A DNA stretch of 64,000 nucleotides from the NCBI GenBank assembly GCA_964275585.1, contig CAXYCJ010000015.1, positions 1 through 64,000 on the forward strand, in the 5' to 3' direction. The stretch comes from D2472 sp964275585. Lineage in GTDB: Bacteria; Pseudomonadota; Gammaproteobacteria; Magnimaribacterales; D2472. The notes beneath the pieces were generated by a model. That model searched no databases. It saw only the letters and a program-made list of their open reading frames with translations, and was not told the origin of the DNA. Of this stretch, positions 43,350-52,115 are shown piece by piece; positions within the stretch are counted from its first letter, which is position 1, and every line of letters begins with the position of its first letter. The translations under genes were made by a program, and so were the position numbers.

Positions 43350-44044
43350 AAATAAAAAAAATCACTACTATCATCCCTCTTTTATTTGTCCTGGCGAGTT
43401 GTGGCGACTCAGAAGTAAGCCAAGACTCATCAGCTGCAAGCCAAAACTCATCTAAAGTACCTTTTAAAAACATACCATCAAGAAATACAGGGTACAAACT
43501 AGGTGTAGACTATGGCGCACTCTCTAGGCCTCTCCCAGTTAAACAAGATGGGATTGTTGAAGTGGTTGAGATATTTTGGTATGCATGTGGGCACTGTTTT
43601 AGTCTCGAGCCAGTTATTGGAAATTGGGCTTCAAAACAAGGTAATTCTGTGAACTTTAAAAAGATGCCAGTGACTTGGGGTGAACCGCAGCAGTTGCATG
43701 CAAAACTTTTTTATACCATCGAAGCCTTAGGAATTGCTGACACAGCACATCAAGCTGTTTTTACCGCTATTCATAAAGAGGGTAATTCTCTAGGAAGTGA
43801 GGGAGCTATTTTAGATTTTCTTGAAAAAATTGGAGTTGATAGAAGTGAAACCCTGAAATATATGAACTCTTTCGCAGTAAAACAAAAAGTTAAGCGTGCT
43901 ATAGAGCTTACCCGCCAATTTAAAGTTAATGCTGTGCCAATGATGTTTGTCGATGGGCAATATAGAATCGAGGCGAAAAGATCTAACTCAGAAATGCTAA
44001 AAGTAGTTGATCATGTCATTGAATTACAAAAGCCTGTTTCTTAA
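43346..44044 (+). CDS. dsbA: Thiol:disulfide interchange protein DsbA, lipoprotein form
   Basis: Periplasmic disulphide oxidase. The signal ends with lipobox LASC at about 16-19, so the protein is probably lipid-anchored. The thioredoxin-like domain has active site ACGHC near 76-80 (CGHC rather than the CPHC of E. coli), and the cis-proline loop AVPMMFVDG near 193-201. The 232 residues include a low-complexity Ser/Gln linker after the lipobox. The cytochrome c4-dsbA order is conserved in pseudomonads. Confidence 0.92.
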   Translation: MKIKKITTIIPLLFVLASCGDSEVSQDSSAASQNSSKVPFKNIPSRNTGYKLGVDYGALSRPLPVKQDGIVEVVEIFWYACGHCFSLEPVIGNWASKQGNSVNFKKMPVTWGEPQQLHAKLFYTIEALGIADTAHQAVFTAIHKEGNSLGSEGAILDFLEKIGVDRSETLKYMNSFAVKQKVKRAIELTRQFKVNAVPMMFVDGQYRIEAKRSNSEMLKVVDHVIELQKPVS

Positions 44045-44058
44045 CTAAATTGTTTAAT

Positions 44059-44646
44059 ATGAAAAAAATTGCACCCTTATTTGTTGTTAGTCTAGTGTTA
44101 GTACTATTTTTTAATGGAAAAAAATATGATGAGCTTGTGACCTCAAGACTCCATTCACCTGTAAGCATATGCTTAGAGGGACAAACATGTGGAGTTTCAA
44201 CTAATACCTCCTTATTAAACTCATCCCAAGAAGTGGCTGTAACAAAAGTTAAATTATCTGAGGGCTCTGAACATATTGTCAAAATGCTAAATTTTGGAGA
44301 TGGTGGGCAAATGATATTTGAGCCAGCAGTGATAAAGGTCTCTATTGGAGATACTATTCATTTCAAAGCCACTGATGCTCAACATAACTCTGTTTCAATG
44401 GACGGCATGATTCCTGATGGAGCAAATAATTGGGCTGGAGGAATTAGCAGAGATATAAGCGTGGTTCTTAATACTGAAGGAATATATGTTTATCAGTGCG
44501 ACCCTCATCTCATGATGGCAATGGTTGGAGTTATCCAGGTTGGAGAAGCTGTCAATTTACAAGAAATTCAAATAGCTGCAGCAAGCAAGAAATCTGCATT
44601 CATGTTGAACTCAGAGAGACTGGAAAATTATTTATCCCAACTTTAA
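44059..44646 (+). CDS. Pseudoazurin/plastocyanin-like cupredoxin
   Basis: Type I copper protein. An N-terminal hydrophobic segment (about 4-19) is followed by a spacer of about 55 residues with two cysteines (SICLEGQTCG). The cupredoxin domain has copper ligands in AQHNS, then YQCDPHLMMAM near 150-160 (Cys, His, Met). The opening FEPAVIKVSIGDTIHFKATD is typical of pseudoazurin. The C-terminal tail after the domain is about 30 residues. An electron-carrier role next to cytochrome c4 is inferred. The ATG three codons after a TTG is taken as the start. Confidence 0.85.
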   Translation: MKKIAPLFVVSLVLVLFFNGKKYDELVTSRLHSPVSICLEGQTCGVSTNTSLLNSSQEVAVTKVKLSEGSEHIVKMLNFGDGGQMIFEPAVIKVSIGDTIHFKATDAQHNSVSMDGMIPDGANNWAGGISRDISVVLNTEGIYVYQCDPHLMMAMVGVIQVGEAVNLQEIQIAAASKKSAFMLNSERLENYLSQL

Positions 44647-44885
44647 CTTGATTTAGTGGCCTTTTCTAATTCATCAAGCCTAGATTCTAATCTTCTTGCT
44701 ATCATTTCTAGTGATTCATATTCCTCTTTGGATACATATCCTTGAGATTTAATAAGATCATCAAATCTATCCCTGACTCCATCTTTTAATAAGTCTAAGT
44801 TTGGTTTTGCATTTGAATCAGAAAACTCAGTAATCTTATCCTCAACAATGCGAATAAATGCCTCAAAAGTTTCCCTATTACTCAT
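44643..44885 (-). CDS. UbiK-like accessory factor (YqiC/BMFP family)
   Basis: An 80-residue, mostly helical protein. The C-terminal half YVSKEEYESLEMIARRLESRLDELEK matches the coiled-coil signature of the UbiK/YqiC family (VtReEF... LE..v..LE). The family trimerises and supports aerobic ubiquinone synthesis with UbiJ, which is encoded 17 kb away here. The N-terminal half is more diverged, so the call is tentative. Its stop interlocks with that of the pseudoazurin gene and it overlaps yigB by eight bases. Confidence 0.65.
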   Translation of the reverse strand: MSNRETFEAFIRIVEDKITEFSDSNAKPNLDLLKDGVRDRFDDLIKSQGYVSKEEYESLEMIARRLESRLDELEKATKSS

Positions 44886-45582
44886 AGTGTGATGATAGCA
44901 AGTTAGTAAATTTAGACCAATCCTTAAATTCTATTGGAGGCTCTTCATCAAGCTTCCAGTCAAGGTTTTGGGAATTAAACCACATGGTATTAATGCCCAA
45001 ATTCCTGGCTCCCTTTATATCATTAATAGGGTGGTCACCAATATGAAGAGTATTTTTAAAATCTATGCCTGATAATTCCTTAGCTTTAAGAAAGTGTGCA
45101 GGACCTGGTTTATTGCTTTTCACATCTACCGAAGAAATTGAAAAACTAAACAAATGACCTATATTGAGCTTACCCACATCTGCATTACCATTTGTTAGAA
45201 CACCAAGTTGATATTTTTTTGATAGAGCTTTTAAAGTGGGAAGGACACCCTCATAAAAAGAGACCTGATGGCGCTCATGTAAAAAAAAATTGTAAGCCTT
45301 GTTTATAAAAATATTTCTTTCTTCATCGTTTTGAAAGAATGAGTGAGTGTGATGCAGGATAGTTTTTTTTCTTAACATACCAAGATCATATTCTAAGGTT
45401 TCATCTTCTCTTACTAGATCTGCTCGCATCGTCATAAAGTCATCGAATGAACCCCATTTGATCTTTTGACCAAGGGTATCTTCAATCCATGCTCTAGAAT
45501 TTTTTTCTGCATTAATAATCACACTTCGAATATCCCAAAAGGTATCATCCAGATCAAAAGTAATAAGTTTAATCTGCGGCAT
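44878..45582 (-). CDS. yigB: HAD-superfamily phosphatase YigB-like
   Basis: HAD hydrolase with motif I FDLDDTFWD near the N-terminus, motif II VLTNGNAD near 107-114 and motif III/IV HIGDHPINDIKGARN near 175-190. In E. coli YigB dephosphorylates 5-amino-6-(5-phosphoribitylamino)uracil and sits after xerC, the same place as here; that context supports the name. I chose the ATG giving MPQIKLITFDLDDT (234 residues); an ATG 11 codons upstream inside xerC is also possible. Confidence 0.82.
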   Translation of the reverse strand: MPQIKLITFDLDDTFWDIRSVIINAEKNSRAWIEDTLGQKIKWGSFDDFMTMRADLVREDETLEYDLGMLRKKTILHHTHSFFQNDEERNIFINKAYNFFLHERHQVSFYEGVLPTLKALSKKYQLGVLTNGNADVGKLNIGHLFSFSISSVDVKSNKPGPAHFLKAKELSGIDFKNTLHIGDHPINDIKGARNLGINTMWFNSQNLDWKLDEEPPIEFKDWSKFTNLLSSHYE

Positions 45583-46483
45583 GTTCTTTGTTTGCACGTG
45601 GGTGAGATTTTTCATAAACCTTAATAAGATGTTGGTAATCCACACGAGTATAGATTTGTGTTGTTGATAAAGAGCTATGCCCTAATAATTCTTGAATGCT
45701 CCTTAGATCACCACTGGACTCTAAAAGATGTGTTGCAAAGCTATGCCTTAGCATATGAGGGTTTACAGGTGGTAAGCCTTGCATGAGAGCAAGTTTTTTA
45801 ACACTTTCTTGGATACTTCTTGCAGAAATACGCCCGCCTCTCAAGTTAACAAATAGTGCCTGATCCTTTGTTGCAATATTTTTTCTTTCATTAATCCATT
45901 TATTTACAGCTGATTTTGCAAACCTTCCCACTGGAACTAACCTCGTTTTTGAGCCTTTCCCAAAAACTCTTAAGAAATTTTGATCCTCCTCAAAGTCATT
46001 GATATTTGAATTTACAGCCTCAGAGACTCTTAGCCCACTTGAATAAATCAGCTCAACAATTGCCATATCTCTAATTTCTTGAATATTTTTTGGTTGAAAA
46101 TTTAGGAGTTGGGTAACATCCTCGGGGGATAAAATATTGGGGAGGTAGTTTGGAGATTTTGGAGAGGCTATTAAATCAAAAGGGGAGTCCTGAACAAGAC
46201 CATTTTTTTTTGCATAAGCAAAAAACCCTTTAGCAGATGAAATGTGTCTCTGAATACTTCTAGGACTGACATTCGCTTGAAAAAGATTAGCAATCCAACT
46301 TGAGCATAGATCATCTGAAAGCATTTCCAAGTTTTCTGCGCCCTCAGATTCAGCAAAGTTTGAAAATTTTATTAAGTCTCTTTGATAAGACTGAGTTGTA
46401 TTATGGCTCAGACCTTTAATATTTTTTATGTAATCTACGTAATCAGCAATAATGAGCAATAGAAAATAATTTTTATCACTCAT
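45569..46483 (-). CDS. xerC: Tyrosine recombinase XerC
   Basis: Site-specific recombinase for chromosome-dimer resolution at dif together with XerD. An N-terminal SAM-like core-binding domain (SHNTTQSYQRDL) precedes the catalytic domain. Catalytic residues visible are R in SGLRVSEAV, K in GKGSKTR, HxxR in HMLRHSFATHLL, H in LLGHSSL and Y in TQIYTRVD. The 304 residues are typical. XerC rather than XerD is supported by the dapF-DUF484-xerC order. Confidence 0.94.
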   Translation of the reverse strand: MSDKNYFLLLIIADYVDYIKNIKGLSHNTTQSYQRDLIKFSNFAESEGAENLEMLSDDLCSSWIANLFQANVSPRSIQRHISSAKGFFAYAKKNGLVQDSPFDLIASPKSPNYLPNILSPEDVTQLLNFQPKNIQEIRDMAIVELIYSSGLRVSEAVNSNINDFEEDQNFLRVFGKGSKTRLVPVGRFAKSAVNKWINERKNIATKDQALFVNLRGGRISARSIQESVKKLALMQGLPPVNPHMLRHSFATHLLESSGDLRSIQELLGHSSLSTTQIYTRVDYQHLIKVYEKSHPRANKEHAAD

Positions 46484-47109
46484 GCATTTTTTGATTCTAG
46501 AACGCTAACAATAACATCCCTAATATATTCTATAAATGCAGTATCCCCATCCCCTAGATATTTTGTTTGGTCATTAGAGCCTATCTTTAAAAGTCCAAAA
46601 CCTTTCTTAAGCTTCAGAACACTAATTACCCCAGATAGAATTTTCTTATCAGAAAAAAAAGATTGCATTTTTTCCTTTGAGAATGGCCCCATATGAATAG
46701 CCCCTTTACTCATGGATAAGCTTGTAACATCTTCAAGTTCCTTTAAATCATTATCAGAGAGAATTTCTAAATGACAAGCATCAACACCAAAATTATCTAT
46801 AAAGAATGATTCAACCTTTTTTTTAACGGATGCAAAATCTTTTGAGGTTATCAAAGACAGGGTAAGATTTTTTGATTTAAAAAATAGCGCTTCATTATCT
46901 TTTCCAGTAGAAACAAAATTTGTTAGCATCTCCATCAATCTTGATTGCTCATCCCTCAGTCTTCTAACTTGCATTTCCAAGAGAGAAGAGGCTCCTTCTG
47001 TATTATCCTTAAAACTTAACTCGCCAACTAGAGATTCTCTCGAAACAAAAAAATCAGTATTTTCTAAAAGAAATAGCTCTACGTCTTTTGAGTTTAATTT
47101 TTCTGCCAT
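46480..47109 (-). CDS. DUF484 family protein (YigA)
   Basis: A 209-residue protein with an N-terminal helical region (LNSKDVELFLLENTDFF), a coiled segment (LLEMQVRRLRDEQSRLMEML) and a GAF-like domain beyond residue 70. This is the DUF484 protein found between dapF and xerC throughout the class. No function is established. It overlaps xerC by ATGA and dapF by 16 bp, so it is probably cotranscribed with them. Confidence 0.88.
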   Translation of the reverse strand: MAEKLNSKDVELFLLENTDFFVSRESLVGELSFKDNTEGASSLLEMQVRRLRDEQSRLMEMLTNFVSTGKDNEALFFKSKNLTLSLITSKDFASVKKKVESFFIDNFGVDACHLEILSDNDLKELEDVTSLSMSKGAIHMGPFSKEKMQSFFSDKKILSGVISVLKLKKGFGLLKIGSNDQTKYLGDGDTAFIEYIRDVIVSVLESKNA

Positions 47110-47873
47110 ATGCCCTCACAAATAAATTCAGCAGGCCCTATCATTTCCATTTTGTTACCCAAGCTCTTTAGAGATATCTTGCCACCTTTAGAAATAACAG
47201 TAACCCCTTTCCCCTTTTTTAATGCAATGCTGGCAATAGCTGCTGCTGCTGATCCACACGATAAAGTCTCTCCAGCTCCAGCCTCATTTGTCCTTGCTAA
47301 AATAGAGTTACCACTTTTTGTCCATAAAGAAATATTAGAATCCCTAAAGAATTTTCTTTTCCTAAGCCTATCGCACAAGTCTGAAAGATCATAAGAGTCA
47401 ATGTTTTTAGACTCAATAAGCAGATGATGGTTGCCTGCATTTACAAAGCAAGCATGTAATTCTTTTGCTAAGAGCTTCATATCGCTCTGTGGAATCTTTT
47501 CTTCGGATGGAAGATCTATAATGGTCTTGACATTTTTTGAGGCAGTTGGTTGAATCATCACCTCTTTAGACCTTGTCCCTAAAAGTGTTGGTTTTTTTGG
47601 GAGTAGTTTTTCTTCCCAAACAAAAGCGCCAACAGACCTTACTCCATTAAGACACATGCTTGCCTCTGATCCATCTGTATTAAAAAATCTAATATACAAA
47701 TCATGATTAGTTTTCTTGGGTGGATTAATAGTAATCAGCTGGTCAAAACCAATTCCTTTTTTTCTATCCCCTAATTTTTGAATTTGAGCCTTGGTTAAAG
47801 ATATTGTTTGGGTAAGGTTTTCTATGAGAATAAAATCATTACCATTACCGTGCATTTTCTTAAACTTAATCAT
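47094..47873 (-). CDS. dapF: Diaminopimelate epimerase
   Basis: Converts LL-DAP to meso-DAP for lysine and peptidoglycan. It starts KFKKMHGNGNDFILIEN, a near-universal opening. The second catalytic cysteine lies in GAGETLSCGSAAAAIA near 205-220. The first is in ASMCLNGVRSVGAF; most family members have CGNG here, so the Leu is a variant. The 259 residues are a little shorter than in E. coli (274). It overlaps lysA, the preceding lysine-pathway gene. Confidence 0.93.
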   Translation of the reverse strand: MIKFKKMHGNGNDFILIENLTQTISLTKAQIQKLGDRKKGIGFDQLITINPPKKTNHDLYIRFFNTDGSEASMCLNGVRSVGAFVWEEKLLPKKPTLLGTRSKEVMIQPTASKNVKTIIDLPSEEKIPQSDMKLLAKELHACFVNAGNHHLLIESKNIDSYDLSDLCDRLRKRKFFRDSNISLWTKSGNSILARTNEAGAGETLSCGSAAAAIASIALKKGKGVTVISKGGKISLKSLGNKMEMIGPAEFICEGIWQKN

Positions 47874-49104
47874 CTAGGAGGCCTTCTTCTAGCATCGTGA
47901 GATCTGATAAATCTTCCCTTCGTCTTATTAAATTAAACTCATTTTTATCTACAAGAATTTCAGCACTCCTCATGCGAGAATTATAGTTAGAGCTCATTAC
48001 AAAACCATAAGCCCCTACAGTCCTTATTGCTAGAAGATCTCCTTCACTTGCACTCAACTTCACCTCTTTTGCAAGAAAATCACCAGTTTCACATATAGGG
48101 CCAACCACATTGTAATTCTGAAAATCTTCGCTGTTATTTTGAACTTGCCACACGTCATGTTTTGCCTGATATAAAGCAGGGCGCAGCAGATCATTCATGG
48201 CAGCATCTGTAATAAGAAAACTATCTTTTTTGTATTCAACCTTGGTTAGCATGACACCTGCATTTGCAGAGATAGATCTTCCTGGCTCAACAATTAGTCT
48301 TTCAGACCTACCATTAAATATTTCCTCATAACATTTAATTAATTCATTGGGTTGAATAGTCTGTTCATCTAAGTAAGTAACCCCAAGACCGCCACCCATA
48401 TCAATAAAATCTAGACTAACCCCTAATTTTTCTAAGTCGAGCAGAAATTTTAGAGATTGCCGCGCAGCTTCCTTAAACTTTTCAAGCTCAGTAATTTGTG
48501 AGCCAATATGACAAGTTAATCCAACAATGTTCAAACTCTTGCTTTCAATGCAATAAGCACTCAGCCGCATTGCCTTATCAACGCTAACGCCAAACTTATC
48601 CGATTTCCTACCTGTTTTAGTAAACTCATGGACCCCAGCATCCACCCCCGGATTAAACCTAATAGCCACTGGGGCTATTTTACCCATTTCAGCTGCAAGT
48701 CTCTCAAGCTTCATTAACTCACTTTCAGACTCAATATTAAATGACAAAATTTCATTTTTAATTCCTGCCGACATTTCATCTTCCGACTTGCCAACACCTG
48801 AAAAAATAATTTTCTTAGGATCTGCCCCTGCTAAAAGCGCTCTATGAAGCTCTCCTCCTGAAACAATATCAAATCCACAGCCACAATTTTTTAAAAGTCT
48901 TAATATTGCAATATTTGATAGAGCTTTTACAGAAAAACAGACAAGACCATTCATTGAGTTAAATGATTCTGTATAAGCCTTAGCATGCCTCTCTAGGGTT
49001 GCACGAGAATATATATATGAGGGTGTTCCATATTTTTCAGCAATATCATTGAGCGGCACTTCTTCTGCAAAGAGCTGATTATTTTGGTAATTAAAATGAT
49101 CCAT
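47866..49104 (-). CDS. lysA: Diaminopimelate decarboxylase
   Basis: PLP enzyme producing lysine from meso-DAP. The PLP-lysine block is VCFSVKALSNIAILRLL near 55-71, the glycine-rich phosphate loop DMGGGLGVTY near 230-239, and the C-terminal VGPICETGDFLAKE carries the active-site cysteine. The 412 residues match the family. It begins the lysA-dapF-DUF484-xerC-yigB run on the minus strand. Upstream is a 150-bp gap with the sahH terminator. Confidence 0.95.
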   Translation of the reverse strand: MDHFNYQNNQLFAEEVPLNDIAEKYGTPSYIYSRATLERHAKAYTESFNSMNGLVCFSVKALSNIAILRLLKNCGCGFDIVSGGELHRALLAGADPKKIIFSGVGKSEDEMSAGIKNEILSFNIESESELMKLERLAAEMGKIAPVAIRFNPGVDAGVHEFTKTGRKSDKFGVSVDKAMRLSAYCIESKSLNIVGLTCHIGSQITELEKFKEAARQSLKFLLDLEKLGVSLDFIDMGGGLGVTYLDEQTIQPNELIKCYEEIFNGRSERLIVEPGRSISANAGVMLTKVEYKKDSFLITDAAMNDLLRPALYQAKHDVWQVQNNSEDFQNYNVVGPICETGDFLAKEVKLSASEGDLLAIRTVGAYGFVMSSNYNSRMRSAEILVDKNEFNLIRRREDLSDLTMLEEGLLDD

Positions 49105-49192
49105 CTTTTATTTTTAAAGAAGAATCAATAATGAAGATGGTATGGGAGCCTTCATGCCACAACTCACAGTTACCATAGTTATGATTAGTAGA

Positions 49193-49224
49193 ATAAAAAA
49201 TAGGCGAACTTGCATCCGCCTATT
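49193..49224 (-). terminator. Intrinsic terminator after sahH
   Basis: On the minus strand AATAGGCG pairs with CGCCTATT across a 10-base loop (8-bp stem), followed directly by a run of six T. It lies about 30 bp downstream of the sahH stop and 90 bp before lysA. It is the clearest rho-independent terminator I found in the window. Confidence 0.8.
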
Positions 49225-49254
49225 ATGAATAACTAAAGAGAAAAAAACTAATTA

Positions 49255-50649
49255 TTAGTATTTGTATTCTTCTTCTTTGAATGGGCCATCCACAGGCACA
49301 TTAATGTATTCAGCCTGATCTGAGGTTAGTTTAGTAATTGTTCCGCCAAACCCTTCAACCATTAGTCCTGCTACTTCTTCATCTAATTTTTTTGGAAGGA
49401 CTGTCACCGTTAGCATCTCATTTTGCTTGTCTGCATCATTTATATTAGCAAAGCCTTGTTCATATAAATACATCTGCGCTAAGACTTGATTAGCAAAGGA
49501 GCCATCCATAATTCTACTTGGGTGACCGGTAGCATTTCCAAGATTAACCAATCTGCCCTCTGAGAGAAGAAGGATATAATCTTTGCTTTTTAAGTCAGGA
49601 ATATCAGATGGTGAGGTATCCCTAAAAATTCTATGAACCTGCGGTTTAATTTCTTCCCAATACCATTTGTCCCTCATAAATTGAGTATCAATCTCATTAT
49701 CAAAGTGACCAATGTTGCATACCACAGCAGTATTTTTTATTGATCTCAACATCGCTTCGTCACAAACATTCACATTTCCAGTTGTTGTAACCAATACATC
49801 TGTATCACCTAATATTTGTGTATTGATATCTTTAACATCTCTAGTTACTAAACCATTATTGTATGTAGACACGACCTCAAAACCATCCATGCATGCTTGC
49901 ATGGCACAAATTGGATCTGATTCTACAACTCTTACTATCATCCCTTCTTGCGCAAGACTTTGTGCTGACCCTTTTCCTACGTCCCCATAACCAATAACCA
50001 ATGCTTTCTTAGATGCCAAAAACATGTCAGTAGCTCTTTTAATTCCATCATTTAAACTGTGCCTACATCCATATTTATTATCATTTTTTGATTTAGTTAC
50101 AGAGTCATTAACATTAATTGCTGGAACTTTAAGAGTATGAGCCTCTAGCATTGCTTTTAATCTATGAACGCCTGTAGTAGTTTCTTCAGAGATTCCATGA
50201 ATAGTTTCTAACATTTCAGGAAATCTAGTATGAACCATATGAGTAAGATCACCACCGTCATCTAAAATCATATTTGCATCCCAAGGCTTGCCATCCTCAA
50301 GAATAGTTTGTTCTATACACCAATCAAACTCTTCATCAGTTTGACCTTTCCATGCAAAAACAGGTATTCCTGCTGCAGCCATAGCTGCTGCTGCATGGTC
50401 TTGTGTTGAAAAAATATTACATCCAGACCATCTTAAGTCAGCGCCTAAATCTTTCAGAGTTTCCATTAATACAGCTGTTTGAATGGTCATATGAATACAA
50501 CCCATAATCTTTGCACCATTCAGGGGTTGTTCATCTTTATATTTATCTCTTAAAGCCATAAGAGCTGGCATTTCATTTTCTGCAAGAGAAATTTCTTTTC
50601 TTCCAAAATCTGCAAGATCAATATCTACTACTTTGTAATCATTTTCCAT
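49255..50649 (-). CDS. sahH: Adenosylhomocysteinase
   Basis: NAD-dependent hydrolase of S-adenosylhomocysteine, recycling the product of SAM-dependent methylations. Visible blocks are CNIFSTQDHAAAAMAAAGIPVFAWKG, the NAD-binding VIGYGDVGKGSAQSLA near 215-230 and the C-terminal VPVDGPFKEEEYKY. The 464 residues suit the bacterial form with the extra insert. It follows metK after an 80-bp gap, consistent with a SAM-cycle unit. Confidence 0.96.
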   Translation of the reverse strand: MENDYKVVDIDLADFGRKEISLAENEMPALMALRDKYKDEQPLNGAKIMGCIHMTIQTAVLMETLKDLGADLRWSGCNIFSTQDHAAAAMAAAGIPVFAWKGQTDEEFDWCIEQTILEDGKPWDANMILDDGGDLTHMVHTRFPEMLETIHGISEETTTGVHRLKAMLEAHTLKVPAINVNDSVTKSKNDNKYGCRHSLNDGIKRATDMFLASKKALVIGYGDVGKGSAQSLAQEGMIVRVVESDPICAMQACMDGFEVVSTYNNGLVTRDVKDINTQILGDTDVLVTTTGNVNVCDEAMLRSIKNTAVVCNIGHFDNEIDTQFMRDKWYWEEIKPQVHRIFRDTSPSDIPDLKSKDYILLLSEGRLVNLGNATGHPSRIMDGSFANQVLAQMYLYEQGFANINDADKQNEMLTVTVLPKKLDEEVAGLMVEGFGGTITKLTSDQAEYINVPVDGPFKEEEYKY

Positions 50650-50684
50650 AGTTAATTCCCTAAATAATGTGTGAGCATTTTACA

Positions 50685-50713
50685 TAAAAAAAGGGCATCT
50701 ATGCACACCTTTT
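50685..50713 (-). terminator. Weak candidate terminator or attenuator between metK and sahH
   Basis: On the minus strand AAAGG pairs with CCTTT, with an inner GCA/TGC helix and a TGT bulge, followed by a T-run of seven. The stem is imperfect and short, so partial termination rather than a full stop is the most that can be proposed. Confidence 0.35.
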
Positions 50714-50729
50714 ATTAATTAAAGCCTAG

Positions 50730-51884
50730 TTAATAAGCTATATCAGCAGCTTTATCTGTTTTTTCCCAAGACAAGCTAACATCAGACCTTCCAAAGTGTC
50801 CATATGCTGCAGTTGCAAGATAAATAGGCCGTTTCAGATCAAGCATATTAATTAAGCTTTTAGGTCTTAAATCAAACTCTTCTTCAACTATTTTGACTAT
50901 GGCATCTTTTGATATTTTTTCACTATTAAAAGTTTCCACATGTATTGATGTTGGTTTCGCAACACCAATTGCATATGAAACCTGGATTTCACAATAATCA
51001 GCAAGCCCTGCAGCCACAATATTTTTAGCCACATACCTAGAGGCATATGCTGCAGATCTATCTACCTTTGATGGGTCTTTTCCTGAAAAAGCTCCTCCAC
51101 CATGACGGGCCATACCGCCATATGTATCTACTATTATTTTTCTTCCTGTCAGTCCACAATCACCAACTGGGCCACCAATAACAAACTTACCCGTTGGATT
51201 AATATAAATATTTGTAGAATCCAATATCCATTCCTCCGGAACAACAGGCTTAATAATTTTATCCATTACTTCGGCTTTTATTTCTTCTTGGGTTACATCC
51301 TCGTCATGTTGTGTTGAAAGAACAACAGCAGATAAGCCCTCGATGGTTTTTCCGTCATTAGAATAGATAACACTTACCTGGCTCTTAGCATCAGGTCTTA
51401 ACCATTTTATTTCTCCACTTTTCATGGCATCAGCTTGTTTTTTAACCAATCTATGCGCAAGATCTATTGGAAGCGGCATCAAAGATTCTGTTTCAGTGCA
51501 AGCGTATCCAAACATCAGCCCTTGATCGCCAGCACCTTGCTCTAAGTTCTCACCCTCACCCTCAGTAACGCCTTGAGAGATATCTGGAGATTGTTCAAAA
51601 ACAAAGTTCTTAAACTCACATGTGTCACCATTAAAACCATATTCATCAGAATTATAGCCAATGTCATTAATTGTCTTTCTAACAACAGGCTCAAGATCTG
51701 GACTTCCCAGAGAAGTAATTTCTCCCGCAATAAAAACCATATTATTTTTGATCATAGTCTCGCACGCTACTCTGCTGTTGGGATCTTCTGATAAATAAGC
51801 ATCAAGCACAGCATCAGAGATTTGATCACAAACCTTATCAGGATGACCTCCTGAAACTGATTCAGATGTAAATATATAACTCAT
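50730..51884 (-). CDS. metK: S-adenosylmethionine synthetase
   Basis: Makes SAM from methionine and ATP. It begins with the typical TSESVSGGHPDKVCDQISDAVLDA, has GAGDQGLMFGYA near 115-126 and the P-loop-like GGGAFSGKDPSKVDRSAAY near 260-278. The 384 residues match E. coli. An AAAAGGA ribosome site precedes the ATG. The stop of a 21-codon leader ORF overlaps this ATG as ATGA, and a riboswitch-like element lies further upstream. Confidence 0.97.
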   Translation of the reverse strand: MSYIFTSESVSGGHPDKVCDQISDAVLDAYLSEDPNSRVACETMIKNNMVFIAGEITSLGSPDLEPVVRKTINDIGYNSDEYGFNGDTCEFKNFVFEQSPDISQGVTEGEGENLEQGAGDQGLMFGYACTETESLMPLPIDLAHRLVKKQADAMKSGEIKWLRPDAKSQVSVIYSNDGKTIEGLSAVVLSTQHDEDVTQEEIKAEVMDKIIKPVVPEEWILDSTNIYINPTGKFVIGGPVGDCGLTGRKIIVDTYGGMARHGGGAFSGKDPSKVDRSAAYASRYVAKNIVAAGLADYCEIQVSYAIGVAKPTSIHVETFNSEKISKDAIVKIVEEEFDLRPKSLINMLDLKRPIYLATAAYGHFGRSDVSLSWEKTDKAADIAY

Positions 51885-51946
51885 AATATTTTCCTTTTTT
51901 GATAGTTGTTATCCTTGGGAGGGTAGAATTCGTAAGAAATTTTCAT
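51881..51946 (-). CDS. 21-residue leader ORF resembling the MetF N-terminus
   Basis: The ORF reads MKISYEFYPPKDNNYQKRKIL and then TGA overlapping the metK ATG. It has its own AAGGTG ribosome site four to five bases before the ATG. The start matches the universal N-terminal block of methylenetetrahydrofolate reductase ([FY]EF[FY]PPK), after which homology stops. It may be the remnant of a deleted metF once regulated by the upstream element, or a short coupling peptide for metK. Such a short match could also be chance. Confidence 0.55.
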   Translation of the reverse strand: MKISYEFYPPKDNNYQKRKIL

Positions 51947-51960
51947 TTACACCTTAGTTA

Positions 51961-52007
51961 GGCGTCCCTTTTAGCAGCTTCTAGCGCGCAAGCAGGACCA
52001 AATCAAC
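51961..52007 (-). promoter_or_regulatory. Probable SAM-II/SAM-V-class riboswitch upstream of metK
   Basis: On the minus strand the leader contains UGAUUUGG, then UCCUGCUUGC, and about 17 bases later GCUGCUAAAAGGGAC. UGAUUUGG...CUUGC and GCUAAAAGG are the conserved elements of the SAM-II core as I recall it, shared in part by SAM-V. GUCC (51998-51995) can pair with GGAC (51967-51964) to form the expected pseudoknot. The element ends about 15 bases before the start of the leader ORF and 76 before metK, which suits SAM feedback on SAM synthesis. The P1 stem is not obvious to me, so the exact class is left open. Confidence 0.55.
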
Positions 52008-52115
52008 TTTTTAATCAAGAAATATTACTCCCTTCTTTAAAAAATTACAATTATGTGTATTAAATCTCTTTATGCCATATTATGATAATTCTTTCCAAGA
52101 TAACTCTTGCCTAAC

